From an uncultured Erythrobacter sp. (lineage in GTDB: Bacteria > Pseudomonadota > Alphaproteobacteria > Sphingomonadales > Sphingomonadaceae), in assembly GCF_947502395.1 (NCBI RefSeq), contig NZ_CANMZM010000002.1:930001-994000 (forward strand): a DNA stretch of 64,000 nucleotides, given 5' to 3'. The notes under the pieces were generated by a model. The model was not told the DNA's origin. It saw only the letters and a program-made list of their open reading frames with translations, and did no database searches. The translations under genes and the position numbers were made by a program. Numbering within the stretch: the first letter of the stretch is position 1; each line of letters starts with the position of its first letter. Positions 37,277 through 46,062 of the stretch are shown piece by piece.

Positions 37277-38131
37277 ATGAGTGACCCCCTAGTTCTGACG
37301 CTCGATTGCGCGGACCAGACCGGTATAACCGCTAAAGTGACCGCGTTTCTGTTTGAGCGCGGGTGCAACATTCTCGACGCGCAGCAATTTCGCGATGAGA
37401 CCAGTGATCGCTTCTTCATGCGGGTTGCATTTGATCCCACCGGTACGACCGCCGATCAACTTCGCGCGAGCTTTACCAAGCTGGCGAGCGAATACGCGAT
37501 GGAATGGAAGATCGTCTCGCAAGACCGTCCGCGCCGGGTGATCATTATGATCTCAAAGGGCGACCATTGCTTAGTGGACCTGCTCTATCGTTACCGCGTA
37601 GGTGAGCTGAATATTGAGCCGGTTGCGGTTGTTTCCAACCATCCGCGCGACGTTGCGATCCGGACCGATATTGGCGACATCCCATTCTACCATGTCCCGG
37701 TGACGAAAGAGACGAAGCCTCAGGCTGAGGCGCGGGTCCGCGCGATCGCTGAAGAAGCCCAGGCCGAACTGGTGGTGCTCGCTCGCTACATGCAAATCTT
37801 CTCCGATGAGCAGAGCGCGCATTTCGCTGGCCGCTGTATCAACATCCACCACTCTTTCTTGCCGGGCTTTAAAGGCGCAAGACCCTATCACCAGGCTCAC
37901 GAGCGCGGGGTCAAGATCATCGGAGCAACCGCGCATTTTGTAACCGCGGACCTCGATGAAGGGCCAATCATCCACCAAGATGTGGAGCGTATCACCCATG
38001 CCGACGAACCTGCTGATCTGGTCCGCAAGGGCCGCGATATCGAACGCCGTGTGCTTGCCGAAGCCGTGCGGCTTTTTGCAGGCGAACGTGTCCTGATGAA
38101 TGGCAATCGGACGGTTGTCTTTAGGGGCTAG
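37277..38131 (+). CDS. purU: Formyltetrahydrofolate deformylase
   Basis: Hydrolyses 10-formyltetrahydrofolate to tetrahydrofolate and formate; the formate feeds PurT. 284 residues. The N-terminal ACT domain (about 5-80) starts [20 protein letters not shown], and the catalytic domain has [22 protein letters not shown], and [46 protein letters not shown]. The catalytic Asp (D of DLDEGP) and the His-rich loop are intact. It is the last gene of the purT to purU stretch. Confidence 0.96.
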   Translation: MSDPLVLTLDCADQTGITAKVTAFLFERGCNILDAQQFRDETSDRFFMRVAFDPTGTTADQLRASFTKLASEYAMEWKIVSQDRPRRVIIMISKGDHCLVDLLYRYRVGELNIEPVAVVSNHPRDVAIRTDIGDIPFYHVPVTKETKPQAEARVRAIAEEAQAELVVLARYMQIFSDEQSAHFAGRCINIHHSFLPGFKGARPYHQAHERGVKIIGATAHFVTADLDEGPIIHQDVERITHADEPADLVRKGRDIERRVLAEAVRLFAGERVLMNGNRTVVFRG

Positions 38132-38236
38132 TGTTTGGTAAGGCCATGAAATGTATGGCGCGGTTATCAATGAATACCGGCAGGCGATTGGTAATACCCA
38201 GTTATTCAATGGTCGGGATTTCAGAGAATACATCTC

Positions 38237-39085
38237 ATGGAGAGGGTAATCTCGAGAGAGGCGATCCTAATTTCCGGCCCGTGGCGGCCGGGCGATAATC
38301 GCCCCATTGCGTTTCTTGCGGCGCTCTTCGTTACGTTTTTTCTGTTCAGCTGGATTCTGTTACTCAATTTCTCTGCCTCACCTTCGGTGGAACTTGAAGA
38401 TGGATTGATGATGGTTGAAGTTGAGCTGCAAAGCCCGCAGCATGATTCTGAACAAGCGGAACCCAGAAAAGACGACCAGTCGGCAGGCATTGAGGCTGTT
38501 GTAACGGCGTCAGCAGCCCCTTTGCCTCCCGCGCCATTGCCGCCAACTCGGCCAATCAATCCGTCGCCGCCGCTGGTTTTCAATCCGTCTGAGCCACTCA
38601 CTGATTTACCCCCTTTAGACGTGGGGCCGGTCGATATTGGCCGTGGCATAACGAATGCACCCAGTGACAACCGAGATGGCGGTGCCAATCGGCAGGCAGG
38701 CACAGGGGGAGGAACTGGCGGTCGTTTTGGCGGAAGCGGCAATGGGGATGATGTGCGCCTTGACCTCACGGCGCGTTGGGCGCCTTCGATGAACAAGATC
38801 CCATTTCCTGCAGAATATCCGAGGGCTGCACGCTCAAAGGGCATTCAAGGCTTTGCGCACCTCAAATGCTTTGCCGTCCGGCGTAACCGGGTGAGAAAAT
38901 GCTCAATCTTGCAAGAGAGCCCTCCAGGCTACGGTTTTGGGCGTGCGGCGCTTAGGGCCCAAGACAAGTATCGTGTTATCGTGGAGGACCTTGAGGGAAA
39001 CCTAGTCCGCAATGAGTGGATCATCATCACGGTCGAGTTTCAACCGGAGCGAGGGCGCGTTGGGGCTCAGGCACTGACTTCTTGA
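38237..39085 (+). CDS. TonB-like energy transducer
   Basis: 282 residues. One N-terminal membrane helix (about 24-45, FLAALFVTFFLFSWILLLNF) is followed by a periplasmic Pro-rich linker (about 90-140) containing PLPPAPLPPTRPINPSPPL, a Gly-rich stretch, and a C-terminal TonB-type domain (about 185-282) with FPAEYPRAARSKGIQGFAHLK. Its order matches TonB, which transmits proton-motive force to outer-membrane receptors with ExbBD. No exbB/exbD or receptor gene is nearby, so a specialised or orphan TonB is likely. Confidence 0.82.
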   Translation: MERVISREAILISGPWRPGDNRPIAFLAALFVTFFLFSWILLLNFSASPSVELEDGLMMVEVELQSPQHDSEQAEPRKDDQSAGIEAVVTASAAPLPPAPLPPTRPINPSPPLVFNPSEPLTDLPPLDVGPVDIGRGITNAPSDNRDGGANRQAGTGGGTGGRFGGSGNGDDVRLDLTARWAPSMNKIPFPAEYPRAARSKGIQGFAHLKCFAVRRNRVRKCSILQESPPGYGFGRAALRAQDKYRVIVEDLEGNLVRNEWIIITVEFQPERGRVGAQALTS

Positions 39086-39320
39086 ATGTGTTGTCTATCG
39101 TACCCCTATTCGCCCAAGCCAGCCGTCTTCGCGAACAGTGTGGCGAGGCCCCTCAATCCCGAGCCAAGGATCGAGCGAGAGGCGAAAGGAGATTTGAGTG
39201 CCATGATCTTCATCGGTGCGATCCTCATCGACTGAGCAAGGGAGATGTTGCTGTATTGGTGATATAATACAGCAAGTCAATATTTGGATTAATTACCTCT
39301 CTAACGACATGCGCAACAGA

Positions 39321-41501
39321 TCAACGCCGCGCCACTTGTTCAGCGCTTGCCGCTTCCAGCGCTTTGTCCTCGTTGGCGCGCTGGATCACGTAAGCGCGGA
39401 TCGCCTCGATCTCGTCCTTGGACATCGAGGCTGCAAAGCTCGCCATACCGTTATCGGCAAGGAGCCCATCGTGAACAACCGCTTGCCAGCTTGTTGCATT
39501 GCCCAACGTACCTGAACGCCGCAAGTCCGGTAGCGTGGTTGAGCCCACAGCTGCGGGCGCATGACAGACAGCGCAATAGCGGGCGTAGTTCACCTTGCCC
39601 AAGGCAATTGTCTCAGCGCTCGCGCGTGATGGTGGCGGATCGAGTGGGATTTCGGCAAGGGTCAGCACGTCAGGCAGGACGGCCTCGCCACCGATCTTGA
39701 ACACAAGCAACCGGGAAATGTTTCGTACCGGCCCCTGATCATTGATCATATGGCCATCCGCAGTGATTGCATAGGCGCCGCCCCATCCGGCCAGAACAGC
39801 GACATATTGTTCGCCGCTCACCGTGTAGGTGATGGGGGGAGCCACAATGCCCGTCTGTGCAGCGAAGCTCCAAAGCTTCTCACCCGTGCCCGAGTTGTAG
39901 GCCGCAAACTCGCTGGAGGAGTTACCTTGGAACACAAGACCGCCGCCGGTCGCAAGCAGTCCGCCGTTCCACGGCCCCGGAAACTCGACCGTCCAGCGTG
40001 CTTCTTGTGCCACGGGATCCCAAGCCGTCAGCTTGCCTTTGACAGTGCCATAAAGGCCTTTGCGAATGCCAAGGTCAGGCGGCAAATCACCAGCGCCCAA
40101 GTCAAAGCCCACGTTAAACCCGCGCGCCCGGTCCGGCTTCCAATCCGCTTCTGGTGCGTAGACGGTCGCCGCTTCGAAAGCGGGGATATAAACAAGCCCT
40201 TCGCCCGGATGAAATGCCATCGGGTGCCAATTGTGGCCCCCAAGCGGCCCCGGCATCACTATCGCGGCCTCCCCGGTTTTGTCGATGCGCGTTTCGGGGT
40301 TGAAGATTGGACGACCATTTTCGTCGATCCCCTCCGCCCAGTTTTGCGGAATGTATTCTTCAGCGGAAATGAACTCGCCAGTCGCGCGGTCGATCACGTA
40401 GAAGAACCCATTCTTGGGAGCCTGCATCAGAACCTGACGCTCCTCACCCTCGATCTCCATATCAGCAAGGATGATGTGCTGCGTCGCGGTGTAGTCCCAC
40501 GTTTCGCCCGGCGTGGTCTGATAGTGCCAGACATATTCGCCCGTATCAGGTCGGATCGCTACGATGCTGGAAAGATAAAGGTTGTCGCCTTCGCCGGTCC
40601 CGTCTTCACCGGGGGAACGGTAGGCGCGGTTCCATGGGCTCCCATTGCCAACGCCGAAATAGAGGAGGTTGAGATCGGGGTCATAGGCCATGGAATCCCA
40701 AACGGTTCCCCCGCCGCCAATGGCGTCTGATCCGGCGAGCGCTTCCATATTCCACGTCTCTGCCGCTGCTTTCAGGTGGCCGGGCGCATCATCACCCTCG
40801 GTGCCATCGGGCACGGTGTAGAAGCGCCACAGCTCGCTGCCGTCATCCACATCATAGGCCGCGATATATCCGCGCACGCCAAACTCGGCGCCGCCATTTC
40901 CGATGATGACTTTGCCATCAATGATGCGCGGCGCGCCGGTGATCGAATAGGCCATGTCCTGATCAACGGTCACGACCTCCCAATTCACCTCGCCCGTGTC
41001 GCGGTCAAGTGAGATCAGGCGACCATCAAGCGAGCCTAGGAAAAGGTCATTGCCCCATGCAGCTAAGCCTCGGTTGACGACATCGCAGCACACTTTGACT
41101 CCGGTTTCGCCGGGAACTTGTGGATCATAATCCCACAGGGGCTCGCCTGTGGTCGCATCAAAGGCCTTCACCTTCGACCATGCGGTGGTGAGGTACATCT
41201 TGCCATCGATGACAAGGGGTGTGGCTTCCTGCCCGCGCGCAGTGTCCATATCGGCAAACCATGCAAGGCCAAGCTCGCCAACGTTGCCTGCATTGATCTT
41301 CTCTAGCGGAGAGAAGCGCTGCTCATCATAGGTCCGGCCATGGGTGATCCAATCGGCGTTGTCCCCGTCGCCGTCACTCCCTGCACCCAGGAGCATTTCT
41401 GCCGTAATGCCGCCCTCACTGTTTCCGGCCATCTCTTCGCATGATGCCAAACCCAATGCGCCCAACGCCAATACGGGCGCTGCCCAAAACAGCTTTTTCA
41501 T
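39321..41501 (-). CDS. PQQ-dependent alcohol dehydrogenase with C-terminal cytochrome c domain
   Basis: 726 residues from the ATG at 41501 (GGGGAGAGAG upstream). The signal region ends in the lipobox LASC at residue 21, so the enzyme is probably a lipoprotein. It has an eight-bladed propeller with PQQ-binding features: adjacent cysteines VKVCCDVVNRG, WDYTATQ, and many W-motifs. The C-terminus (about 640-726) is a cytochrome c domain with CAVCH. This is the quinohemoprotein (type II ADH) plan. The WDYT motif has Thr where lanthanide enzymes have Asp, indicating Ca2+. No PQQ-synthesis genes are in the window. Confidence 0.9.
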   Translation of the reverse strand: MKKLFWAAPVLALGALGLASCEEMAGNSEGGITAEMLLGAGSDGDGDNADWITHGRTYDEQRFSPLEKINAGNVGELGLAWFADMDTARGQEATPLVIDGKMYLTTAWSKVKAFDATTGEPLWDYDPQVPGETGVKVCCDVVNRGLAAWGNDLFLGSLDGRLISLDRDTGEVNWEVVTVDQDMAYSITGAPRIIDGKVIIGNGGAEFGVRGYIAAYDVDDGSELWRFYTVPDGTEGDDAPGHLKAAAETWNMEALAGSDAIGGGGTVWDSMAYDPDLNLLYFGVGNGSPWNRAYRSPGEDGTGEGDNLYLSSIVAIRPDTGEYVWHYQTTPGETWDYTATQHIILADMEIEGEERQVLMQAPKNGFFYVIDRATGEFISAEEYIPQNWAEGIDENGRPIFNPETRIDKTGEAAIVMPGPLGGHNWHPMAFHPGEGLVYIPAFEAATVYAPEADWKPDRARGFNVGFDLGAGDLPPDLGIRKGLYGTVKGKLTAWDPVAQEARWTVEFPGPWNGGLLATGGGLVFQGNSSSEFAAYNSGTGEKLWSFAAQTGIVAPPITYTVSGEQYVAVLAGWGGAYAITADGHMINDQGPVRNISRLLVFKIGGEAVLPDVLTLAEIPLDPPPSRASAETIALGKVNYARYCAVCHAPAAVGSTTLPDLRRSGTLGNATSWQAVVHDGLLADNGMASFAASMSKDEIEAIRAYVIQRANEDKALEAASAEQVARR

Positions 41502-41630
41502 TTGTCTCTCTCCCCAGGGTGCAGTGAAGCCCCCTCTCGCAGCGCAACCTGCCTTGCAAATTGCCGCTTGTCCATGGCGGGACCTTGGGCCTATCAAACC
41601 GCGAGATCAGGGTTTTGAGGATGAGACACG

Positions 41631-42515
41631 ATGTGTGATGAAGCCAAACTAAAAGAGTGGGCACGCGGGCAGATTAGTCGCCGCGATTTGGGCGTTCTTG
41701 CTGGCGCTGCTGCGGTCACGGCATGCGCTCCCGAGGCTGTGACGGCCAGCGGGGAAGAAGGCGAGGAGGTTGTGCCCCTTACCCAGACCGATGTGACATT
41801 CGAAACGGCCGATGGCGTGGTGGATGCTATTTTTGTGCATCCAACAGACGGCAAGCATCCGGCGGTCATTTTCTGGCCGGATATCGCTTCAATCCGCGCC
41901 GCGAAGATCGATATGGTGCGCCGCCTCGCGGGTGAGGGCTATGCGGTGCTCATGCTCAATCCATACTATCGCGATGTCGCGGGCCAGCAATTTGAAGACT
42001 TTGCTGATTTCTTCGGCAATGAGGGATTCCCGAAAGTCGCTCCTTGGCGCGAAAAGCTCGATGCCGATTCCATCGGGCGGGATGCGGGCGCAGCCGTGGT
42101 GTGGCTCGATGCGCAAGCGGCCGTCGACACCAGCAAAGGTATCGGCACCCAGGGCTATTGCATGGGTGGTCCATTCACCGTTTGGAGCGCAGCTGCGGTT
42201 CCCACACGGATCAAGGCTGCAGCCAGTTTCCATGGTGGAGGGCTTGTGCGCGATGATTATGCAAAGAGCCCACACAAAGTGCTCGGCGCGAGCCAGGCAG
42301 GCTTTCTGATCGCAGTCGCGCAAGATGATGATGCCGCCGCGCCAACGCATAAGGACGAATTCGTGGCCGCCGCTGAAGCGGCTGGTCGTCCTGCCACGGT
42401 CACGGTTTATGAAGGCGATCACGGTTGGACCGTGCCTGATAGCCCCGTCTACGCCGAAGCAGCTGCTGAGCAGGCTTATACTGATCTGCTGACGCTTTAC
42501 TCAGCGAACCTCTAG
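41631..42515 (+). CDS. Dienelactone hydrolase family protein, Tat-like exported lipoprotein
   Basis: 294 residues. The start has SRRDLGVLAGAAAVTACAP: a twin-arginine-like SRRDLG followed by a hydrophobic stretch ending in a lipobox-like TAC, suggesting export as a lipoprotein. The body is an alpha/beta hydrolase of the DLH family with the Cys nucleophile elbow GYCMGGPFT, catalytic Asp (AVAQDDDAAA) and His (YEGDHGWTVPD). It diverges from the PQQ dehydrogenase across 129 bases, a shared promoter region that may link their functions. It is followed by a strong terminator. Confidence 0.88.
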   Translation: MCDEAKLKEWARGQISRRDLGVLAGAAAVTACAPEAVTASGEEGEEVVPLTQTDVTFETADGVVDAIFVHPTDGKHPAVIFWPDIASIRAAKIDMVRRLAGEGYAVLMLNPYYRDVAGQQFEDFADFFGNEGFPKVAPWREKLDADSIGRDAGAAVVWLDAQAAVDTSKGIGTQGYCMGGPFTVWSAAAVPTRIKAAASFHGGGLVRDDYAKSPHKVLGASQAGFLIAVAQDDDAAAPTHKDEFVAAAEAAGRPATVTVYEGDHGWTVPDSPVYAEAAAEQAYTDLLTLYSANL

Positions 42516-42573
42516 GCGCGTTTTCCTACTTGTTCCGCGCAGTGTATCGCGGTGAGTATGCAGCCACTCGAAT

Positions 42574-42624
42574 ACCTCTCTCGCCCGCGCTTTCTACGAT
42601 CGCGACTTGCGAGAGAGGTTTTTT
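42574..42624 (+). terminator. Rho-independent terminator after the dienelactone hydrolase gene
   Basis: ACCTCTCTCGC (42574-42584) pairs perfectly with GCGAGAGAGGT (42609-42619) across a 24-base loop and is followed by TTTTT. It could also serve the convergent gene. Confidence 0.75.
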
Positions 42625-42689
42625 ACCCTTGGACAGTGTCTCAAGTGTCTCAAACTCTTTTTGATGCCGCGAGGCGTGGCGCAGAATTC

Positions 42690-43670
42690 TCAGGCGCTCT
42701 GCTTGCGTTTTTTGCTTCTTTCATTGGAAAGGCCAAAACGACCAAATCTGCGATAGCGGGTCATCCATTTGTCGAGGAAGAGCCCAAGTGGACGCGCTTC
42801 GATACCGAGATCAGCAAGGGTGTTGGCATCCTCGCTGACCACGCTTCCTGCCTTGAGCAAGGTCCATTGATCGCGGCTCATCGGGGTGAGGGGCATGGCG
42901 GCAAACAGTCCGCTCAACCCATCGGGCATGGCGATAAATTTGGACTCGCGCCCGGCGGCGGCGGCAATGCGCGTGTTGATATCCATCATGGTGAGCACTT
43001 CGGGCCCGCCAAGTTCGAATATCTTACCGCCGTGTTTGGCAGGATCCTCGAGCGCCACTGCAATCGCCTCGGCAACATCGTCCACATAGACAAGTTGGAG
43101 CTGTGCATCGGGGCCAAAGACTGGGAGGACCGGTGCCATCTCAATCAGGCCGCCAAACATGTTGAGGAAGTTGTCGTCCTTGCCAAACACGATGGACGGG
43201 CGAAGCACGGTCGCGTTCTTAAAGCCTTCCAGAACAAGACGCTCGCCCAAGCCTTTGCCCTTGGCATAGGTGGTAGGCGAGTCCTCGTCGCCCCCAATCG
43301 CGCTGACATGGACGAAGCCTTTGACGTTGTTCGACTTGGCTTGTGCTGCGATCTGACCCGGCGCTTCGCCCATCAGTTTGCTGAGGTCACCAGCAAAAGC
43401 GCCGACAAGGTTCACGACATAATCGGCACCGCTTAAAGCCTTGGTGATATGTTCAGGATTGGTGATGTCGCATCGTGCAAATTGGAGCTGACCCAGATTG
43501 GCGAGTGGCTTCAAGGGCCAGCTTTTCTCTGGATGGCGGCTCGCAACCCGCACGCGCGCGCCCCGCGCAAGCAGAGCCTGAACGACATAGTTCCCGATAA
43601 AGCCTCCACCGCCGAAGACAGTAACGAGGGCATTGGACAGCACTTTGGACTGGGTGGAAGGGTTGGACAT
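42690..43670 (-). CDS. NDUFA9-like NAD(P)-binding protein (complex I associated)
   Basis: 326 residues from the ATG at 43670; extension upstream to 43796 is not conserved-looking. It is an atypical short-chain dehydrogenase with the Rossmann loop VTVFGGGGFIGNYVVQALLARGARV and YVVNLVGAF. Its closest plan is the NDUFA9-like family: alphaproteobacterial homologues are associated with complex I and with ubiquinone function. KGFVHVSAIGGDEDSPTTYAKGKGLGE is the conserved middle, and the tail is basic (SNERSKKRKQSA). It lies beside tRNA-Leu and is the last core gene before the element. Confidence 0.88.
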   Translation of the reverse strand: MSNPSTQSKVLSNALVTVFGGGGFIGNYVVQALLARGARVRVASRHPEKSWPLKPLANLGQLQFARCDITNPEHITKALSGADYVVNLVGAFAGDLSKLMGEAPGQIAAQAKSNNVKGFVHVSAIGGDEDSPTTYAKGKGLGERLVLEGFKNATVLRPSIVFGKDDNFLNMFGGLIEMAPVLPVFGPDAQLQLVYVDDVAEAIAVALEDPAKHGGKIFELGGPEVLTMMDINTRIAAAAGRESKFIAMPDGLSGLFAAMPLTPMSRDQWTLLKAGSVVSEDANTLADLGIEARPLGLFLDKWMTRYRRFGRFGLSNERSKKRKQSA

Positions 43671-43854
43671 GGCTCGAATATCCCGTGGAGCTGATCGGTT
43701 TGCAAGGAGCAAACTCGCTGCTCCCATGCTCCAATGCGATGGCGAGAGCAAGAGGCGAGATTTACGCATAAGGTTTGCGTTGACAGCACAGCGCACCGCC
43801 CGCTATTTGCGCGCCCCTACCCGGAAGGCCCCTTGGCGGCTTTTCCGATTGTGT

Positions 43855-43941
43855 GCCCAGATGGCGGAATTGGTAGACGCACCGTCTTCAGGTGGCGGCG
43901 CTCGCAAGGGCGTGGAGGTTCGAGTCCTCTTCTGGGCACCA
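43855..43941 (+). tRNA. tRNA-Leu (anticodon CAG)
   Basis: 87 bases including an encoded CCA. The acceptor GCCCAGA pairs with TCTGGGC, followed by A and CCA. The D arm is GCGGAATTGGTAGACGC. The anticodon stem CCGTC/GGCGG encloses loop TTCAGGT (anticodon CAG). A long variable arm (CGCTCGCAAGGGCG) marks a class II tRNA, and the T arm contains GTTCGAGTC. An integrase gene follows directly, so the 3' end is the likely insertion site of the mobile element. Confidence 0.96.
43917..43941 (+). other. Candidate attachment site (attL) at tRNA-Leu 3' end
   Basis: The T-arm to CCA end of tRNA-Leu (from GAGGTTCGAGTCC to TGGGCACCA) is the usual core for P4-type integrases. The integrase begins 166 bases beyond and points away from the tRNA. 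The tRNA is intact, as expected when the element restores the 3' end. The matching attR copy would lie beyond the window; I did not see one inside. Confidence 0.5.
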
Positions 43942-44058
43942 TTTGTTCTTCCCTTGTTCTCTCAGACAATCTATAAAAACCGCAGAAATCCAAGGGGTTT
44001 GGCCCTTGGATCGTTCCGGATCGTCCCACCTGTTCTCGGCCGTTCCAGACATTTTTGC

Positions 44059-44103
44059 GGGCCTTTTGTGGGCCTTTTGCAAAAGGCCCAAATGAAAAGG
44101 CCC
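44059..44103. repeat. Nested inverted repeats before the integrase
   Basis: GGGCCTTTT occurs at 44059-44067 and 44070-44078, and its complement AAAAGGCCC at 44081-44089 and 44095-44103. The inner pair forms a 20-base palindrome with a 2-base centre. The array lies 4 bases before the integrase ATG. It may be an operator or an arm-type integrase/excisionase binding site. Confidence 0.55.
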
Positions 44104-44107
44104 ACAC

Positions 44108-45325
44108 ATGCCTCTGACGGATACCAGACTCCGAGCCCTCAAACCGAAGGCAAAGCCGTACAAGGTCGCTGACGAGCGTGGCCTATATATCGAGGTCACA
44201 CCCGCTGGTGGCAAACATTGGCGGTTTCGATATCGAATTGGAAAAGCGCAAAAGAAGGTGTCGCTCGGCAGCTACCCTGTGGTTAGCCTCAAGGATGCGC
44301 GAGAAGCAGCAATGGAAGCGAGGCAGACCATAGCTTCTGGCGGCGACCCAGCGGTGGAGAAGCGCAAACAGAAGATTAGGGATGAGTTCCTTTCGGCGAG
44401 TACTTTCGAGGCGGTCGCCCGCGAGTACATAGAGCAGATCATGGTTCAGAATGGCCGCGCTGAAGCGACTATCGTCAAGGCGAACTACTTTCTTGATAAG
44501 CTGGCACCAGCGATCGGAAATCGGCCGATCCACGAGATCGAACCTTTCGAAGTGCTCGCGCCTTTGAAGCGTCTTGAAGCTACTGGGAAGCACGAGACGG
44601 CAAAAAAATGTCGATCATTTGCAGGACGGGTATTTCGGTACGGGGTGGCGACAACTCGGTGCAAATCTGATCCAACTTCGCTGTTGAAGGGAGCGCTCAT
44701 CACGCCAAAGCCGACGCACTACGCCGCCATTCTTGATCCAGAGAAGCTAGGCGGGCTGTTGAGAGCTATCGACGACTTTGAAGGTTACACTCTCACAAAG
44801 TTTGCGTTGAAGATTGCCCCGCATGTTTTTGTGCGTCCTGGTGAACTGAGGCATGCTGATTGGGCGGAGTTTGACCTTGATGAAGGCGTCTGGCGGATCC
44901 CAGCAGGCAAGATGAAAGCACGGCGCGCGCACGCGGTTCCGCTCTCAAAGCAGGTCATCAGCCTTTTCGAAGAGCTCGGCACCATGATGGGTAAATCAGG
45001 TTATGTGTTTCCATCAGCCCGGTCCGGTCTACGTCCCATGAGTGAAAACGCTTTGAACGCAGCCTTTAGAAGGATGGGGTTTAGCAAGGAGGAGGTCACC
45101 GCGCATGGGTTGAGGGCGACCGCATCTACCCTGCTCAATGAAAGCGGAAAATGGAGCTCAGACGCGATTGAGCGCGCGCTCGCGCATGGAGACAGTAATG
45201 CGATCCGTGGTGTTTATCATCGAGGTAAGCACTGGTCTGAGCGCGTAAAGATGTCGCAGTGGTGGAGTGACTATCTTGATAGCCTCAAGTTGGGCGGTGA
45301 CTTGGTATTGCTGAAAGCGAGCTAA
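44108..45325 (+). CDS. int: P4-type tyrosine integrase (DUF4102)
   Basis: 405 residues. The N-terminal arm-binding DUF4102 domain begins MPLTDTRLRALKPKAKPYKV, with the characteristic GLYIEVTPAGGKHWRFRYR and KVSLGSYPVVSLKDAREAAMEAR. The core-binding domain lies at about 95-190. The catalytic domain has the tetrad: Arg in HVFVRPGELRHADW, HGLRATAS (H-x-x-R), the later His in ALAHGDSN, and Tyr in GVYHRGKH. Site-specific recombination into tRNA-Leu is inferred from position. Confidence 0.96.
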   Translation: MPLTDTRLRALKPKAKPYKVADERGLYIEVTPAGGKHWRFRYRIGKAQKKVSLGSYPVVSLKDAREAAMEARQTIASGGDPAVEKRKQKIRDEFLSASTFEAVAREYIEQIMVQNGRAEATIVKANYFLDKLAPAIGNRPIHEIEPFEVLAPLKRLEATGKHETAKKCRSFAGRVFRYGVATTRCKSDPTSLLKGALITPKPTHYAAILDPEKLGGLLRAIDDFEGYTLTKFALKIAPHVFVRPGELRHADWAEFDLDEGVWRIPAGKMKARRAHAVPLSKQVISLFEELGTMMGKSGYVFPSARSGLRPMSENALNAAFRRMGFSKEEVTAHGLRATASTLLNESGKWSSDAIERALAHGDSNAIRGVYHRGKHWSERVKMSQWWSDYLDSLKLGGDLVLLKAS

Positions 45326-45350
45326 CTCTTGAGCTTCTTCAAGATCGCGC

Positions 45351-45923
45351 TCATTGTTTGGCGTATGCCATCCATCGCCGGATAACGTTTCTCACATATC
45401 CTGGGGTTTCTCGATTTTTCGGAATGCCTCCTGCTCGCGATACGGCACCTGGGCCAGCATTGTAGGCTGCCAATGCGAGATGGATCGCACCGAACTGATC
45501 GAGCATCTGCCGCAAATATCTTGCGCCGCCATCGATGTTTTGAGCGGGGTCATGCCGATTGGTAACCCCGAGCTCCCGTGCTGTTGCTGGCATGAGCTGG
45601 GCTAATCCAGCCGCCCCTGCTGGGCTGATTGCCATCGGATTGAACCGTGATTCTTGCCAGACTAACGCTTGGAGGAGCCTTGGCGGCAAGCGGTGACGAG
45701 CTTCTGCTTGACGGATCAGAGGCTCGTAGAGCGCCTCTTTGAAGCTTCGTTCAATCTGCGATTTCTGACTTCTAGGATCGTATTGAACGTCCGCTCGTCG
45801 GTCTGACGCGCTTTCAACCGACCCCATAACGTGATCGAAAATCTGGAATTCTTGCGCGATGGCGCAGCTTGGGACTGCCAGTCCTAGCGTACCTATCCCG
45901 ATCGCTATTTTCGAGCTTTTCAC
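45351..45923 (-). CDS. Lytic transglycosylase (SLT family, VirB1-like)
   Basis: About 190 residues from the GTG at 45923 (an in-frame TTG at 45938 would add 5). There is a Sec signal peptide ending near AIAQ. The mature part has the SLT domain: [38 protein letters not shown] with the catalytic Glu in WQES, and [13 protein letters not shown] near the end. Such enzymes open the peptidoglycan for a transfer apparatus. It is encoded on the opposite strand to its neighbours, next to the integrase. Confidence 0.9.
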   Translation of the reverse strand: MKSSKIAIGIGTLGLAVPSCAIAQEFQIFDHVMGSVESASDRRADVQYDPRSQKSQIERSFKEALYEPLIRQAEARHRLPPRLLQALVWQESRFNPMAISPAGAAGLAQLMPATARELGVTNRHDPAQNIDGGARYLRQMLDQFGAIHLALAAYNAGPGAVSRAGGIPKNRETPGYVRNVIRRWMAYAKQ

Positions 45924-46062
45924 TGCGCAATCTCTCAATCTTGATAATTCTGGCGTGAGAACATATTATGAACGTATGGGTGTAGGAAACCATATGATTG
46001 GTTGCACCAACAAGAGGAGAGGGAAGCGACAGAAGGGGCAATTGAGCAACTAAGGAGCTCGC

